Shown here piece after piece: positions 47,971-60,189 of a stretch of DNA of 64,000 nucleotides. Origin of the DNA: Apricaphanius iberus (Eukaryota; Chordata; Actinopteri; Cyprinodontiformes; Aphaniidae); NCBI GenBank assembly GCA_028564705.1, contig JAPXFQ010002081.1:558001-622000 (forward strand), written 5' to 3'. The notes beneath the pieces were generated by a model, which ran no database searches, was not told the DNA's origin, and was given only the letters and a program-made list of their open reading frames with translations. A program made the position numbers and the translations under genes. Within the stretch, counting starts at the first letter, position 1. Every line of letters starts with the position of its first letter.

Positions 47971-48933
47971 GTTTCTAGATGCTTCAGTGTATTTCTGTAG
48001 CTACCTTTTTTTTAAAAGCCTCTTTTAATATATAAGCAGCACTTTTCAGCCTGGCTGGAGATGCCTGACTCTCAACATCCTTGTACAAACACTTGATTTT
48101 TATTATGTAAATTAATACAAATTGTTAACACTTCATCAAGTCTGTTGGAAGGAAAAGATAAACTAAATTACTAAAAATACAGCAACCTGGTTTTAAAGGT
48201 ATGAACACTCATAAAGTACCACTTTGCAGAAGTATCTTTTGATTCAGCCTCTCACATCTTGACTTGACAATGTTTTTCCGCTCTGCCAAGGGTGAAGTTA
48301 GGGGGTGACTACTTGGGCTTAAACCCCAGATTTTTTTTTCTGAAAAGCCCTGAATCTAAATTGTATCTTATTTTAAAAGGGCTGGTTTTCTAAATGTCAG
48401 CTTATCAGTAAAGTTTTGATGCAAAAAAAATGATGTAAGAAGATCATTTTACATATGTGGTCATATGGGAAAAATGCATAGTTGGGTAATAATCATAAAA
48501 TATATATAAAATCTCTTTGTTATAATAAAATTAATAAAAATACTTTAAAAAAATAATTCTTAAAACTTGTGCAGAAAACAAGGAAACACAAGACTGAATT
48601 AGAGTTACTCATTTGTATGTTTAATCCAGTGATTTTCAGCTGTCTTAAAAGGGGGTATTATGCTTCTTCCATGCACACAGTACCAGTCTATAACAAGCTC
48701 AAATAAAATTGTTACCCTAAATCTGTCTTTATATATCAAAATCCACTGTAAAGAAATTTTCCTTTGTTTCACGTCTATATTTGACACCTTAATATTTGCC
48801 TGTGCATCTCTAAGACCCTTCTATCCTCTGTGAAACTCCCAATTCAGAATGTCATGTACCGGCCATTATCACAGCATGGAGACTCTGATATTGTTTACAG
48901 AAGTTTTCAGTGTGTTGTATTTTAGTATTTTGT

Positions 48934-48982
<49 letters not shown>

Positions 48983-49402
48983 CATCGGTGAACAATGGCA
49001 ACACGGGAGATTGTAAGACCATATGCCACAGATCCCATATCTGACCCTGAAAGTGGTTTTTTGAAGAACCAGGGGGAATTCAGAGGCTTTTAAAAGACAT
49101 GTTGGCTTTGTAATATTTAACCTCTGTTATAAATATTAATAACTATGAACCTAGGTATTGCATTGAAACCACAAATTCAAAAAAGCTATGTTTTGCATTG
49201 CAACCATGAATGCACAGTCACAGTTCTTACCTGTGCAGGTTCCGGTGAAGCAGTCTTGCCTTTAGGGCTAATCTGCTTATTCGTCCACTATTAAAAAGCC
49301 TCTTTTTTTTTTTAACAAAAAAAAAAAACAGTCTGCTGTGAAGTGATTTGCTCAAAAGATAACAGATCTTTTTCGGCCTAGGGCTGTTTCCACAGGTAAG
49401 TG
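47971..49402. other. no gene seen; one A/T microsatellite
   Basis: AT-rich spacer. A poly-A run followed by (AT)n covers 48933-48981. No exon is recognised. Confidence 0.5.
48933..48981. repeat. (A)n(TA)n microsatellite
   Basis: About 17 A followed by about 16 AT units. Confidence 0.9.
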
Positions 49403-49866
49403 AGCTTGGTTTATGCTTGACGCATGTACATTCCGCGCGGAAATGAGACGTGCGGAACCGGCTGAGATGCCTTCTAGCAGCGTTATTGAAGACTGTAGGT
49501 AGCGGCGTAGGGCTCTACTGCATGCATACAACACTACACCCTAGCAGAAGTAGAAATCACTGTTGTTTACAAGATGGCGACACCGATGAGCTTAAACAAA
49601 GCACAAGAACTTTTACTACTGTTAGGAAAAAAGACTAAAAAGGAGATGGTCCACTTGTCCATTAAAAAACTGTTGATCACAGTAATCTCTATGGGCCGAA
49701 TCATAAAGATGCCTATATTTTACGAACCTCCGCCAGTAGGAGCTCTTATGTGCATAAATGTGGGTCTCAGCAAATGCCGCGCTGAGAGGTATGGTTGCTG
49801 AAATGACGTACTTAGGCCGCGTGTAGCCGTGCGGACATTCCGGATGCTTCAAGCATAAACCAAGCT
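49403..49866. mobile_element. Harbinger-like MITE
   Basis: AGCTTGGTTTATGCTTGACG at the left is matched by the complement of GCTTCAAGCATAAACCAAGC at the right. The next bases (CATTCCGCGCGG and CCGTGCGGACATTCC) are also related. The 464-bp block is GC-richer than its surroundings. The frame at 49574-49801 starting MATPMSLNKAQEL is probably a scrap of a lost internal gene. Confidence 0.65.
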
Positions 49867-51935
49867 TAAGCCTAGGCTAATCGTAGCTGCTGCTACTCTA
49901 CCGGAGTTGTGTGGGGAGGAGAGGGGGAGTGCTCTGCAAAGCAGCAGCTTGGCTGGGAGCAGGCAAAACAGTACCCCCAATGACTACCCGGAGAGACTCA
50001 AAGATTAGTCACACATAAGTGGATGAGCCAAAGCAACACTTCAGGCATGTTTTTAATGAGGGTGTGAGTCCCTCCAAGCAAAACAGACGCATGTGATTTC
50101 TTTTACGGGTTTATTGAAAGGCTTTCCTCCTCACTCTTGTTCTCAGCCCTTCTAAAGACCTCTTCCAAACCATGAATCTGAATACAAATGATTTTACATT
50201 TAGAATAATTAAATACAATAACTACTAAATAAATAAATACCTCATTGGCTGTATGCTCAAAAAGGGAATCTGTTTTACTCCTTCCATCCTTTCACGAAGG
50301 CTTTTCCATCAGTCGTTAAAAAGTTAGTCAGCACTTCATCCATGCTGTGTGTTGTCAACACAGGTCGTTTGCATCTATAATTAAGGTGTGGCTTGCTTAG
50401 CAGCTCAACATAGTTTAAAAAAAATAAAAGGCAGTATATAGAAAACTCAAAACAGCCTTACTTTTCAAACCCAATTTCTCACAAATCACAATATTAAATA
50501 AAATTAGGAAACAACAGCAGTTACAGACAGAATAACATGTTATAAGGCTGAAACGCATCAAAAAGTCAATATTGCATAATACCTTGCCTTTAAATTGAGA
50601 TTCTGTATAATTCAGAGCTACTACCCTAATAATCAGGTGCTGGCTAAATCCCTGGATCTTCATCAATCCTAAATCTGGCCTGTACTCTGCCCTGCAAAGA
50701 TTCTCCCAATTTTTGATTGTGAGGACATCTCTTGTCCATAGTCCTCTTCAGATAAACCTTGATTCATTTTCACTTAAATTTAGCTCTGGACATTTATCAC
50801 ACCATTCCAGAACATCCATTTGAAGTTAATGGCTATGTAGTCATGCTAAAGCGAGTTCATGCTTGGATTCTCTGCTTAAAAAATAAACTCCATTTTTTTT
50901 TTTTTGAGCAGACACCTCAAGGTTTTGAGTCATTTTAGAATAATTTGATTTCCTCCCAACCTCTAGGGTTTTAACAGGGTTGTTTACACTGTTGAAATCC
51001 TATGTTTATGATATGTGGATGTTTGGAAGTAGTTTAACAGCCTTTGTGTGGCTTTCCCAGGAAATGAAAGTACACAACCAACTGAAAAAAGGAAAAAATA
51101 AATAAGATAGGACTTTTTTTCTCAGGGCATTTGGTTTAACTATTAATTTGAGCTTAACCTTGTTTGGAATAGTTAAATGGAGAAAGTGTATGGCTCCAAA
51201 CCCCCACTAAATATGGAAATACTTAACTTGGTTAATGGTAAATTTCCTTACATTTTTATCAGTACTGAAAGAGAAAATGTGTATGACATTTATAAGGATC
51301 TGATTTTCCTGATAATTACTACATTAAAATTATTGTAACCATAATTTATTTTCCCATATGCAGCACCACAAAACCCTTTAGATAGATGGTATCAATGGAG
51401 GAGGGCACTTTTTAGCAAGAGTTCTATAGCAGTTGGCTTTGGACCAGATTAACCTGGATTATTGTTCTTTCTTGTTTTCCACATATTTAGCTTTGAACAT
51501 TTTCATTATTACTTGGATAGTAGAGATGGACCTTTCATTTTTTTCTTTTGAAGCCATTGGCGTTAAATCAATGCACATTTTATCTTACTTGACTGTCCAC
51601 TTTCCCTGGCCTGGCCCATTTTGAAAAGGGACTAATAAAAATGTACCCACAGCACATCATATTTATATATTTACACTGATAATTAAAGGTTCTTGACAAT
51701 CTGATTAACTTTTAAAAAATTGTAAGCTGCATATACATTTAAATTTATATGACATAGCTTGGTGAATTTAAAGAATGGATCTTCTTTACCCATGTTCCTC
51801 AGAGGTGCCTCTGGCCTTTTGGTGTATTTTCTATAAATTCTCACTTTCCCCCTTAATTTATTTTCTAGAGAAACAAAAATACTAATATTGTGAACATTCT
51901 TTATATACAAAAAGGAAAAACAGTTGTAATGTTTT
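49867..51935. other. no gene seen
   Basis: AT-rich spacer upstream of the claudin poly(A) site with short chance frames only. No repeat family is recognised. Confidence 0.45.
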
Positions 51936-51939
51936 ATAG

Positions 51940-51945
51940 TTTATT
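51940..51945 (-). terminator. claudin polyadenylation signal
   Basis: TTTATT on the plus strand is AATAAA on the minus strand, 423 bp after the claudin stop codon. It is the nearest clean signal in that direction. Confidence 0.55.
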
Positions 51946-52367
51946 AGAAAACAAATATGTACAAAAAGTCAGGAACAGTAGAAAACTATGTAGTTGCACA
52001 TATTCAAAAAGAGCAGTTCTTTCTTATCACACTTGAAGAGAGGAGCCCCACGTTAACAGTAAGGACTGACCTCAGGGTTCCCAGTTAGCACCACACAAAG
52101 ACTGGGTCAGAACAGATTCAAGCCCTTAGTTACACTATAATTATTTGTTTTTTATTGTGTTCAGAGTTTAGGCTACTTGCCATGCTGACATGCATTCAAA
52201 GCGGGTTCAACCGCTGGAGCAGCCTCAGGAATTTACATTCATTTCAGCAACACTCATATTTTACTGGCTTGCACCTTTGAACTTCTGAGCTCCCAGTCGG
52301 AAATCATCCAAAGCTGGATGGGCATCGGCTCAAACTAAATATCCCCATAGATAGTCCTTTGGTCGCT

Positions 52368-53018
52368 TTAAACATAATGATTTTTGTCAAACTCTCCGCT
52401 GACTGTGAAGGTCTTGGTGGGGGCCAGTTTGAGGGGGAAGGATGCGCTTCTGGCTCCTTTGGAGAAGGAGCAGCACAGCAGAACCCCACCGATGAGCAGC
52501 AGCCCGGCGGCGGCCCAGCCGATGTAGATAGACGCTCCGATCTCCCTCTTCTGGGAAGGAGGCACCTTCGGGTCGTGGAAGCTCACGATGATGTTGTTGG
52601 CGATCCAGCAGACGGGCAACAGCACGAAGAGCCCGCAGATGATGTAGATGATCCCTCCGGCGTACACCACCCTTCTCTTCATCGCCTCGTCCTTGATGCA
52701 GTTGGTGCACTGCGCTCCGGCCACCATGACCGTCAGCCCCACGACCCCCAGCACGGCGGAGATGACCGTCAGAGCGCGGGCCATCTGCAGGTCCCGCGCC
52801 AGGGCCAGAACCGAGTCGTGGATCTTGCACTGCGTGTGGCCGGTGCTCTGCACCACGCAGGACATCCACAGCCCGTCCCATATGGTCTGAGCCACCACGA
52901 TGTTTCCCTCGATGAAGGCGTTCACCTTCCAGGTGGGCAGCCCGCAGGCGACCATCACCAACAGCGAGCCGGCGACGCTCAGCGTCATTCCCAGGAACTC
53001 CAGACAGACAGCAAACAT
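52368..53018 (-). CDS. claudin, tight-junction membrane protein (claudin-3/4/5-like)
   Basis: A four-pass membrane protein that seals the space between epithelial or endothelial cells and sets its ion permeability. The single-exon frame gives 216 residues, the usual claudin size. Membrane segments lie at about 8-27, 80-101, 117-139 and 163-183. The first extracellular loop holds the family signature: W30, G-L-W at 49-51, C54 and C64. The second loop has F-H-D-P and the segment before the fourth helix reads Q-K-R-E-I-G-A-S-I-Y-I-G-W. Cys-Cys at 182-183 may be palmitoylated. The last residues, Y-V, form the PDZ-binding tail for ZO proteins. Many fish claudins of this group are intronless. Similarity to claudins 3, 4 and 5 is about equal by eye, so I give no symbol. 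The GC-rich coding region stands out from AT-rich surroundings. Confidence 0.93.
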   Translation of the reverse strand: MFAVCLEFLGMTLSVAGSLLVMVACGLPTWKVNAFIEGNIVVAQTIWDGLWMSCVVQSTGHTQCKIHDSVLALARDLQMARALTVISAVLGVVGLTVMVAGAQCTNCIKDEAMKRRVVYAGGIIYIICGLFVLLPVCWIANNIIVSFHDPKVPPSQKREIGASIYIGWAAAGLLLIGGVLLCCSFSKGARSASFPLKLAPTKTFTVSGEFDKNHYV

Positions 53019-53080
53019 CTTTCTGCTGATCCTTTAGAGGTCAAATGTTTTTCTGGGTACTTCTGGGCGTGATGCTCGGG

Positions 53081-53147
53081 GTTTTTATTTACCACGCTGG
53101 CTCAGTCACAGTAAGAGAGGCAGTAGAAAAACAAACTTTGGGCCAAT
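53081..53147 (-). promoter_or_regulatory. putative claudin promoter
   Basis: On the minus strand an AAATAAAA TATA-like box lies at 53090-53083, about 65 bp before the start codon, and an ATTGG (inverted CCAAT) box lies at 53147-53143, about 55 bp further upstream. Spacing fits a short 5' UTR of about 40 bases. It is suggestive only. Confidence 0.4.
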
Positions 53148-53507
53148 CAGCAGCGGAGGTATCTTTTTACGTCATACATAGAGGGGATGAGGAGGGCAGC
53201 ATTAGGGTGGGAGCTGTTCCCTCTCATGAGACGTGTCTTCCCGTAATTCAGACCAGGAAGCTTTACGAGAAACTACATTTGGCCTGGATTTAATCTCCGA
53301 TTATTTAAAGTTCTTTCTAAATATGTACAATAAATAAATAAATATCTTTCTGAACTAAAAACAGAAATGAGAAATTTGACATGAGCATCTTTTAGAAATA
53401 ATTGTAATAATTCTGATTTGTGACTAAAGAGGTGGCATTCTTGTCGTAAAGCATATAACATTCGAAATGCCACATAAAGCGTACAACATGCCGATAATGT
53501 TAAAGGC

Positions 53508-53530
53508 ATATATATATATATATATATATA
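53508..53530. repeat. (TA)n microsatellite
   Basis: About 11 TA units; a shorter TATATATATA-like run follows at 53543-53554. Confidence 0.85.
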
Positions 53531-53559
53531 AACAAATGTTTATGTATATATATATGGTT

Positions 53560-54730
53560 AAAGGTGATGGGTTATAACAGCAGACAGAATCAGTTAGAAA
53601 GGGATTTATGGTTGTTTGACAATAGCCGGCACTAAGTTTTAATTTGAACTCGTGAGTAGGTGAAACTAAAACGAAATGGAAGCATTTTCACACTGCAGTA
53701 TGTTTGTTAAGTTGTCCAACAATGAATTGAGTTATTTGATGACTCGTTTTAGCTGTATTAGACTCATAAGGATGTTGTTCATACAATGGCTTTTTTCAGC
53801 TAGAATTAGGATTCTTATTTGTTGTTTTTTTGCCAGCTAAGAGAAGAAGGAAACAACCTGGGCTTCTGCGTCATTAAACAAGGTTTTCCTGCTGATACTC
53901 TGTCCTCCCCTTGCATCAACAACTGTCTAAGAATCCTCCTAGTCCCCTAGTTGCTGAACCTTATGTTGACAGCAGCACAGCTTTGACTACTAATATTTTT
54001 CATAAAAAATAAAATAGAGAATTTTTTGCTTAGAATATCGCTTTGTTGGGCTTCAAACATCTTGGACTCGGGTCAAGCTGACTTGTTAAACACTAATTTT
54101 ATCTTTTTGCTGTTTTTCTCTAAAACAGAAATACTGTTATTAAATGTAGGCCAGATGGTATAAGACTTCTATAATTAACATATATAAATAAAACATGTTA
54201 TCTAGACCAAATGCTAATTAAACAACAATTCAGTTAAATTTAATTCAGCTTGATGATGAACAGACTTTCTGAAAATTGTCATAGTTAACGCAAATCATTT
54301 CATTCATTTTAACACCATTAGTTAATACCCTTTGTTATCAACGGTTCCTCGTGCTCATGTGCCCACCTCCCCTCATTCATGAGTTAAATTCATGCTTCAT
54401 ACATAACCCTAACCCAAGTGACAGAAGCAGTAAATGCAGTCGGGACAGTGGAAACAAACAAACAATCATAAAACTGAATACAATAAAACATCCCTTAGCA
54501 CAGAGATGGGGTACATCTTCTACTGGGGATGGACAGATCACATTTGATATGTATGTGGCCATATGTTAGTGAATAAACTGCTGTGGCTGGCATCAGTAAC
54601 CTACTGCAGCAATTAGCGAGACCGTCTAGTTTCCACAGTACAGTTTGAAAACTTTTTATTCAAAAGTGTAACAACATCCTTTTAAGCTAAACCGCTTGAT
54701 GTGACATGTTAAAAAAAGTACAAGGGGAGA
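53560..54730. other. no gene seen
   Basis: AT-rich spacer. Nothing recognised. Confidence 0.45.
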
Positions 54731-54835
54731 TCAATCAATCAATCAATCAATCAAACTTTATTTATAAAGCGCTTTTCAAACAAACAATGTTACTCAAAGT
54801 GCTTTACAGATTTAAAATAACACCACAACCCCCCC
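54731..54835 (-). repeat. retroelement tail with (TCAA)n
   Basis: GATCAATCAATCAATCAATC followed by AAACTTTATTTATAAAGCGC and CTCAAAGTGCTTTACAG is the opposite-strand form of the (TTGA)n tail repeat at 23330-23412. Confidence 0.65.
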
Positions 54836-54894
54836 TTCAAAAATAAAATAATCAATGCAAATACAACCGATCAGACCTCTGCACCCATCATCCA

Positions 54895-55325
54895 TCAATT
54901 GTGAGTGATGCAAGCTCCTGTACCTCAAAGAGCCTCCGCTCCCGCACAGCTAGGCTTGCGATTTACAGGATCTCCGTTGCAAGATCACCCCCAAAATTTT
55001 ATTATCTAAGGCAAATTTCTAACATTTCCAAAATGTTTAACCTAAAACTGTCCATAACTTTTTGAGTAATTTTGCTTAAAGACAGACCACAACGTGACTT
55101 GGCTACTTGGCAGAGGTAATAAACTGATGAGAGAAATATTCTGTCAAAATAAACTGTTTCAGTAATGCACTTCCCCGGTTCTAACACTAAATGCTTTGTT
55201 TACAGAGATGTGCACAAGTACAAAATGGTAAATACCATACATAGTGTAAAATTGTTCCTATGCACAAAATACGCATAGAAATGTGCATAAGTATAGTTGA
55301 TAAATGAGGGCCGTGGCCTGTAAAG
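54895..55325. repeat. MITE-like repeat
   Basis: It starts AATTGTGAGTGATGCAAGC (a related start, AATTGTGAGCGATGCAAGC, lies at 58590) and ends GTTGATAAATGAGGGCC, a terminus seen in a fish hAT-like family. The boundaries are approximate. Confidence 0.3.
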
Positions 55326-56299
55326 AATAGCTCTACAGTTTTTAACTTTTGCCTTTACAGTGCATGCTAGATCATACCCACTGACCTTACTTTATTCATT
55401 AAATATTTTTTTTACTTTATTAGAGGCAAGGTATATTTAAAAAAGAATGATAGTAGTAAGTAAATGTCTAGGCTTGTAGCTCTTCAACTATTTGAATGTC
55501 TTCTTCGTCTAGACTCCCTGGCTGATAACTGCCCTGCCTCCTCCTCCTCTGTACTTCTCCGAACTTTTGCTTGGGTGAAATGTGGATTGATTCGAAGTAT
55601 ATTTAAAATCAGAGCCAACAGCTAAACTAAAATATAGCAATCTGTAGCCTACTTTAGCTAGTGGATTGCAAGCTTGAGATCAGTAAAACTGCAGTCAGCT
55701 GTTCTTGATAGTCCAAGATTACTTTGAAGAAATCAACATAACAGCAATAAGTGTAGCCTGTAATGTCATGTACAGATACATATAACTTTATGTTGATAAT
55801 AAAGTCAGATTTTTAAATTAAACTGTTAGCTGATCAAAGATGCACAGTGCTGGACCGTGCATGAACCCTTGGGAATAAGCATTGCACGTTCCGTTATGTC
55901 AGATATATTTTCAAAATACAGATTTTCCAGTATGTAATTCCCAAGCTTCAAATAATCTTAAACTGGTTTCTCGAACACGATGATTAGTTAATTTTATTCT
56001 AAAAGCAACCTCAGTCATCAGATCGCAATTGATCATCTTCAGGATGTAGTGGAAAAAGATATTTACATTATAGATGTGCAACTGAAAAATCATCAGCAAC
56101 TGCATGATGCTATTTCAATATTAACCAAAATCTCTAATGAATCTTTCAGAATTATATCATTGAATCTGGTCACTAAATAATGAAGACGGTTTTGATGATA
56201 AAATCAAACCTGGTAAAAATGCTGTACCTGAAGAAAATGTCCAATTGGTGCATTTTGATGAAACAAATGAGAATTTGCAGGATTCTAATCTAGTTGGTC
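55326..56299. other. no gene seen
   Basis: AT-rich spacer with chance frames only. Confidence 0.45.
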
Positions 56300-56535
56300 C
56301 CTATCTCTAGCAGTCATGGGGCAAGAGGCGGGGTAAACCGTAGAAGGGTCACCAGAGACACACAATTATGAAGACCTAAGGACAATTTAGAGAGATCAGT
56401 CATGTTTTTGCACTGTGGGGAGTACCTTTAGAGAGCACATGCAGGCAGAGGGAGAACATACAAAATCCATGCAGAAAGACCTCCGGTTGGGATTAGAACA
56501 CAGTACCTGCTTGCTGCAAGATACCAGTACTACAG
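56300..56535. repeat. CATC-tailed fish repeat, partial
   Basis: CCCTATCTCTAGCAGTCATG, GAGGCGGGGTAAACC, AGGACAATTTAGAG and GGGATTAGAACACAGTACC are landmarks shared with 35371-35565 and 59640-59815. Confidence 0.55.
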
Positions 56536-58589
56536 AATGTTCTACTGTGTACAGATCATCGGATGATCACTTCAATTTAAATTTGAACCTGTTAATACTT
56601 TGCCATATAATATGCTGTAGATTCAACACACACACACACACCAATGAAATACCCATTTGTTCAAATAACTTAACTCTAATATGTAGTTTCTACGCAAATA
56701 AAATATGTTTGGTAGATCTACATAACTACATTTCTTTCATTTTATGTAAAACTTAATCTCTCAACATGATTTTTTTTCATTCATGTTGAGCTAACATGTT
56801 GGAAATTAAGTTCCAAGTTTAATTAACACTGGACATGAAGTGATATTTCTTATTTTAATTTGAAATCTTTCAGTTGCTGAGTAGCAAAGTGGTTAGTGCA
56901 GCTGCTTGGTGTTCAGAGGCCTAGTTTCTAGGTCCATCTCCTGCTGCATGTTTTTTGTGGCTATGGCCATGTTGACTTAACAATTTTACTTTTAACTAAC
57001 CTAATTCAATTCCGTGGAACCTGTTGACAAAATAAATTTAACTAAAGTAAACATTTCAGTTTTCTGTGTGAACACTTATTGTGAAATAGCATTTTGTAAA
57101 TGTTATTTTATTTTTCGTAGAGAACCATCAAATCTTTTCAAGTGTTTGCTGGTGTGTGCAATTTTTACCCCCACAAAGGGCAAGCCAAGGAGCAAAGCAG
57201 TGACCAGTTTTTTGGAAAGAGATCACACAGTTGACTTATCATGGTTTTGTCAGAAAAAAAGGGTCATTCTAAAAATGGCCTGAGATGGTTGGAAATGAGC
57301 AATGATTGAGTGTTTCTGTGGCAAAAATGAAGCGTGCAGACTGTAGCAGGGTCACACCCACTGTAATCACCCAGCTGTCGGTAAAGGACACAATCTCAAT
57401 TTTGTCGTCATTCTTTCTAATACAAACATGTTTAAATCATAACAGTGCACTTAGAAGGGTTAGGTAGCGTGTTGGGGTTTCCGTTCTCTAAACCCAATGG
57501 AATCCCTTGGCAGATAACACAAAATGCAAGGAGGAAGAGGTGTGGTTCAGAGATAACATCTCTTTTCTCTAATGTTCAGACCTACTTGGCTCCAAAATTG
57601 GAGCTAGAGCTGGGACTGATGGCCTAAAAGAAATGACCATAATTCATTATCTGAGTCAGAAAACCAGCAGGACTTAATTACAAATCATTGCCAGCTGATG
57701 ACACATTGCAGTGATTAACGCAAATCATTTTTTGACACAACGGATACAGCTGTAAAGATTCACACAGCTTTAAAATGAATTATACTTTAACTTTGTTTTA
57801 CGATCAAATTATATATTTAGGTCAAAGTTAGTGTGAGTGTGCTCTGGGGGACATTTTTCACAAGGAGGTTGGGAATTCAAAGAGCGGATGTAAGACACAG
57901 TGAAAGGCCAAAAAGTTAAGTCAGCCAACCAAGCAGGACTAAAAAATGTTATGACTACAGGATAGCTTACCCCACATTATGTTTAGTGTTCTTTCCTACT
58001 TCCATTTTGCATATGTGATGCAAATTAACAACTTTATTTTTCCTTTTAGATTTTTATTTAAAGGTATTTTTTTTCAGTTAATTTGCTGTGTTCTGTAGCT
58101 AGCCTTGTGAGTTGTTTCTGTGGAAAAAAATTCCTATTTCGCTCCCATTTCAGGAGGTTGATGCTAGTCAGAGGAGTAGGTGGGTGGGGGTAGAACAACA
58201 TGATTATGATTCCTAATGAGATAATATTCCTGATATGCAAATGTCTCGCCTCTGATTGGCTAACACAAATGCAACTCTTATGTCGCCCTCAAACAGATAA
58301 CTAACCAAATGTCATTTGCTGATGGTGTTCCACAGACAAATTCCAACCTTTTCTTCCTCAGCTCTTCTTTGTTTGGTAAAAAAAAATGCAATGTTGATGT
58401 TCCGTCTACAGAAATAACACAAACCTGAATGTGTTCCACCTTGTTGTAGAGTTGCTAATAGTTAGCTTCCACAAGCAGAGGCTAGTAGAAAGTTTAACAT
58501 ACAAACATACAATAAACAGCTGTGAGGATCAATGGAGCACCACTTCACTCCCTGAATATTCACCACCCATCTTACCCGTATAGCTATTA
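56536..58589. other. no gene seen; SINE-like scrap and CA run
   Basis: A (CA)n run lies at 56625-56642. At 56877-56960 GAGTAGCAAAGTGGTTAGTG followed by TTCTAGGTCCATCTCC resembles a decayed tRNA-like SINE head. Otherwise there are only chance frames. Confidence 0.4.
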
Positions 58590-59639
58590 CAATTGTGAGC
58601 GATGCAAGCCACCTCGTACTCTAAAATAACGCTGAGAAAGTTTATATAGTTTGGCACTTTTGGGCCAACAATGCACAAGCTGATTCACACGAGTTTTAAT
58701 GGCTAATAAAGCTAAATATACGCACCTATGATCAGTTTGGTGGTAATTAGTAGTGTTTTGGTATAAAAATGCGCATGAGTTTTTTGGTTTTCTGGAACTG
58801 CAATTCAGAGCCAAGAGGAAAGCAGAAGAATTATCTGCAGAACAAAGTGGATGAACGTCATAAAGTAAGATGAAAATAATGCAAAATGAGCGATGCTGTT
58901 GAAACCAAGCAATGGTTGGCCACAACATTATAATTCACATTCTCCAAAAATCTGAAACTTAACAGGGTATGTAAACTTATGAAAGCTAAGAAAAATATAA
59001 ATGTAGGGGCTCGAAGTAATCTGCTTGCTAAGAACGTAATGCTAAACTTGTTGCCAGGCTTTCAGTATTAAGTGAAGGTCAGTGCAGTATGCTGCAAAAA
59101 AAAAAACATTCCTTCAAGAAAAACACAATCGGCTCCTGGCCTGGAAAGCTCATTACTTCTTTGCACAAAAAACACACACGCGTGCATGAATTAAAATATG
59201 TCATGATGTCACGTAGCAGGTGAGGGGGTCAGAGTAACGTGCTCCTGTTGGTTAAATCCTGCTGCCAGATACTTTGTCTTAATCAGTGTGGAGACAGCAG
59301 AGGTTGCCAGGAGACTCAATAAGGGGAACCGAAACTTTTTCACTGTGTGAGAGTGCAATGTTCAAAGTGTGTCTTTAAAAAGCCAGATGCTTCCTCTGCT
59401 CTTTCTTTGGCTAAATTTTTATAGCTACTCAAAAGACTACACCCTCCCTCTGCAGGCTGAGTGATCCATAACACCTTCTGTACTGTAAGGCTGTGGAAAG
59501 CAAACAATATAGAGTAGTGAGATTAACAGTGGTTTTTACCACCTCTTCTTATTCCGAAGGTTTTCATAATTATAGTATTACCTCTCTGTCACCTGGCTAA
59601 AACAAGTTACAATTGTTTCTTTTCCCAGTGGAAGCATAT

Positions 59640-59815
59640 TCACATCCATCCAACGTCTGTACCCGCTTGTCTGTGAAGGAATGTGGGAGTGATCAGGTGA
59701 TCGGGAGAATGGGGCCTATCTCCAGCAGCCATTGAGTAAGAGGAAAGATACACCCTGGACAGGTTGCCAGTCTATCACAGGGCAACGCAGAGGCAATTTA
59801 GAGTGATCACTCAAC
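59640..59815. repeat. CATC-tailed fish repeat
   Basis: CATCCATCCAACGTCTGTAC, then GGCCTATCTCCAGCAGCC, TACACCCTGGACAGGTTGCC and GCAATTTAGAGTGATC. Same family as 35371-35565. Confidence 0.6.
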
Positions 59816-60189
59816 CTTATAATCATATATTTGGACCCTCCTGGGTATGAAAGCCTCAAAAACTGTGCTTTTTAAGTCCACTTTTAAAATTATTATTTGC
59901 ACAAAATATTCTATGAGATCAAATAAACAGAAGAGCTGTGAATGACACAGAGTTGTTGCAGAGGGGTGGTGGACATACAAAATAAGGAGGACGCAAGGAG
60001 GAAGATGGAATGCAACCTCCAGAGTGCGTCTGCCACTGGTGGGAAAACCCAAGAGAGCTCCACAGCTGCAGTCGATGTAAAACCGAGCCCAGTTAAGCTT
60101 GTACATCTAATCAGCCAATCAGTCCATTATCATGGGCCAGGAAATCTTTGTGATCTCTAAAAACCTTCCAACAGACCTCATCATTACTA

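Noticed and set aside
52359..53072. 237-residue plus-strand frame opposite the claudin gene
   Set aside because: It is the antisense of a GC-rich coding region where stop codons are rare; its composition is low-complexity Gly/Asp/His/Gln, and it shows no domain.
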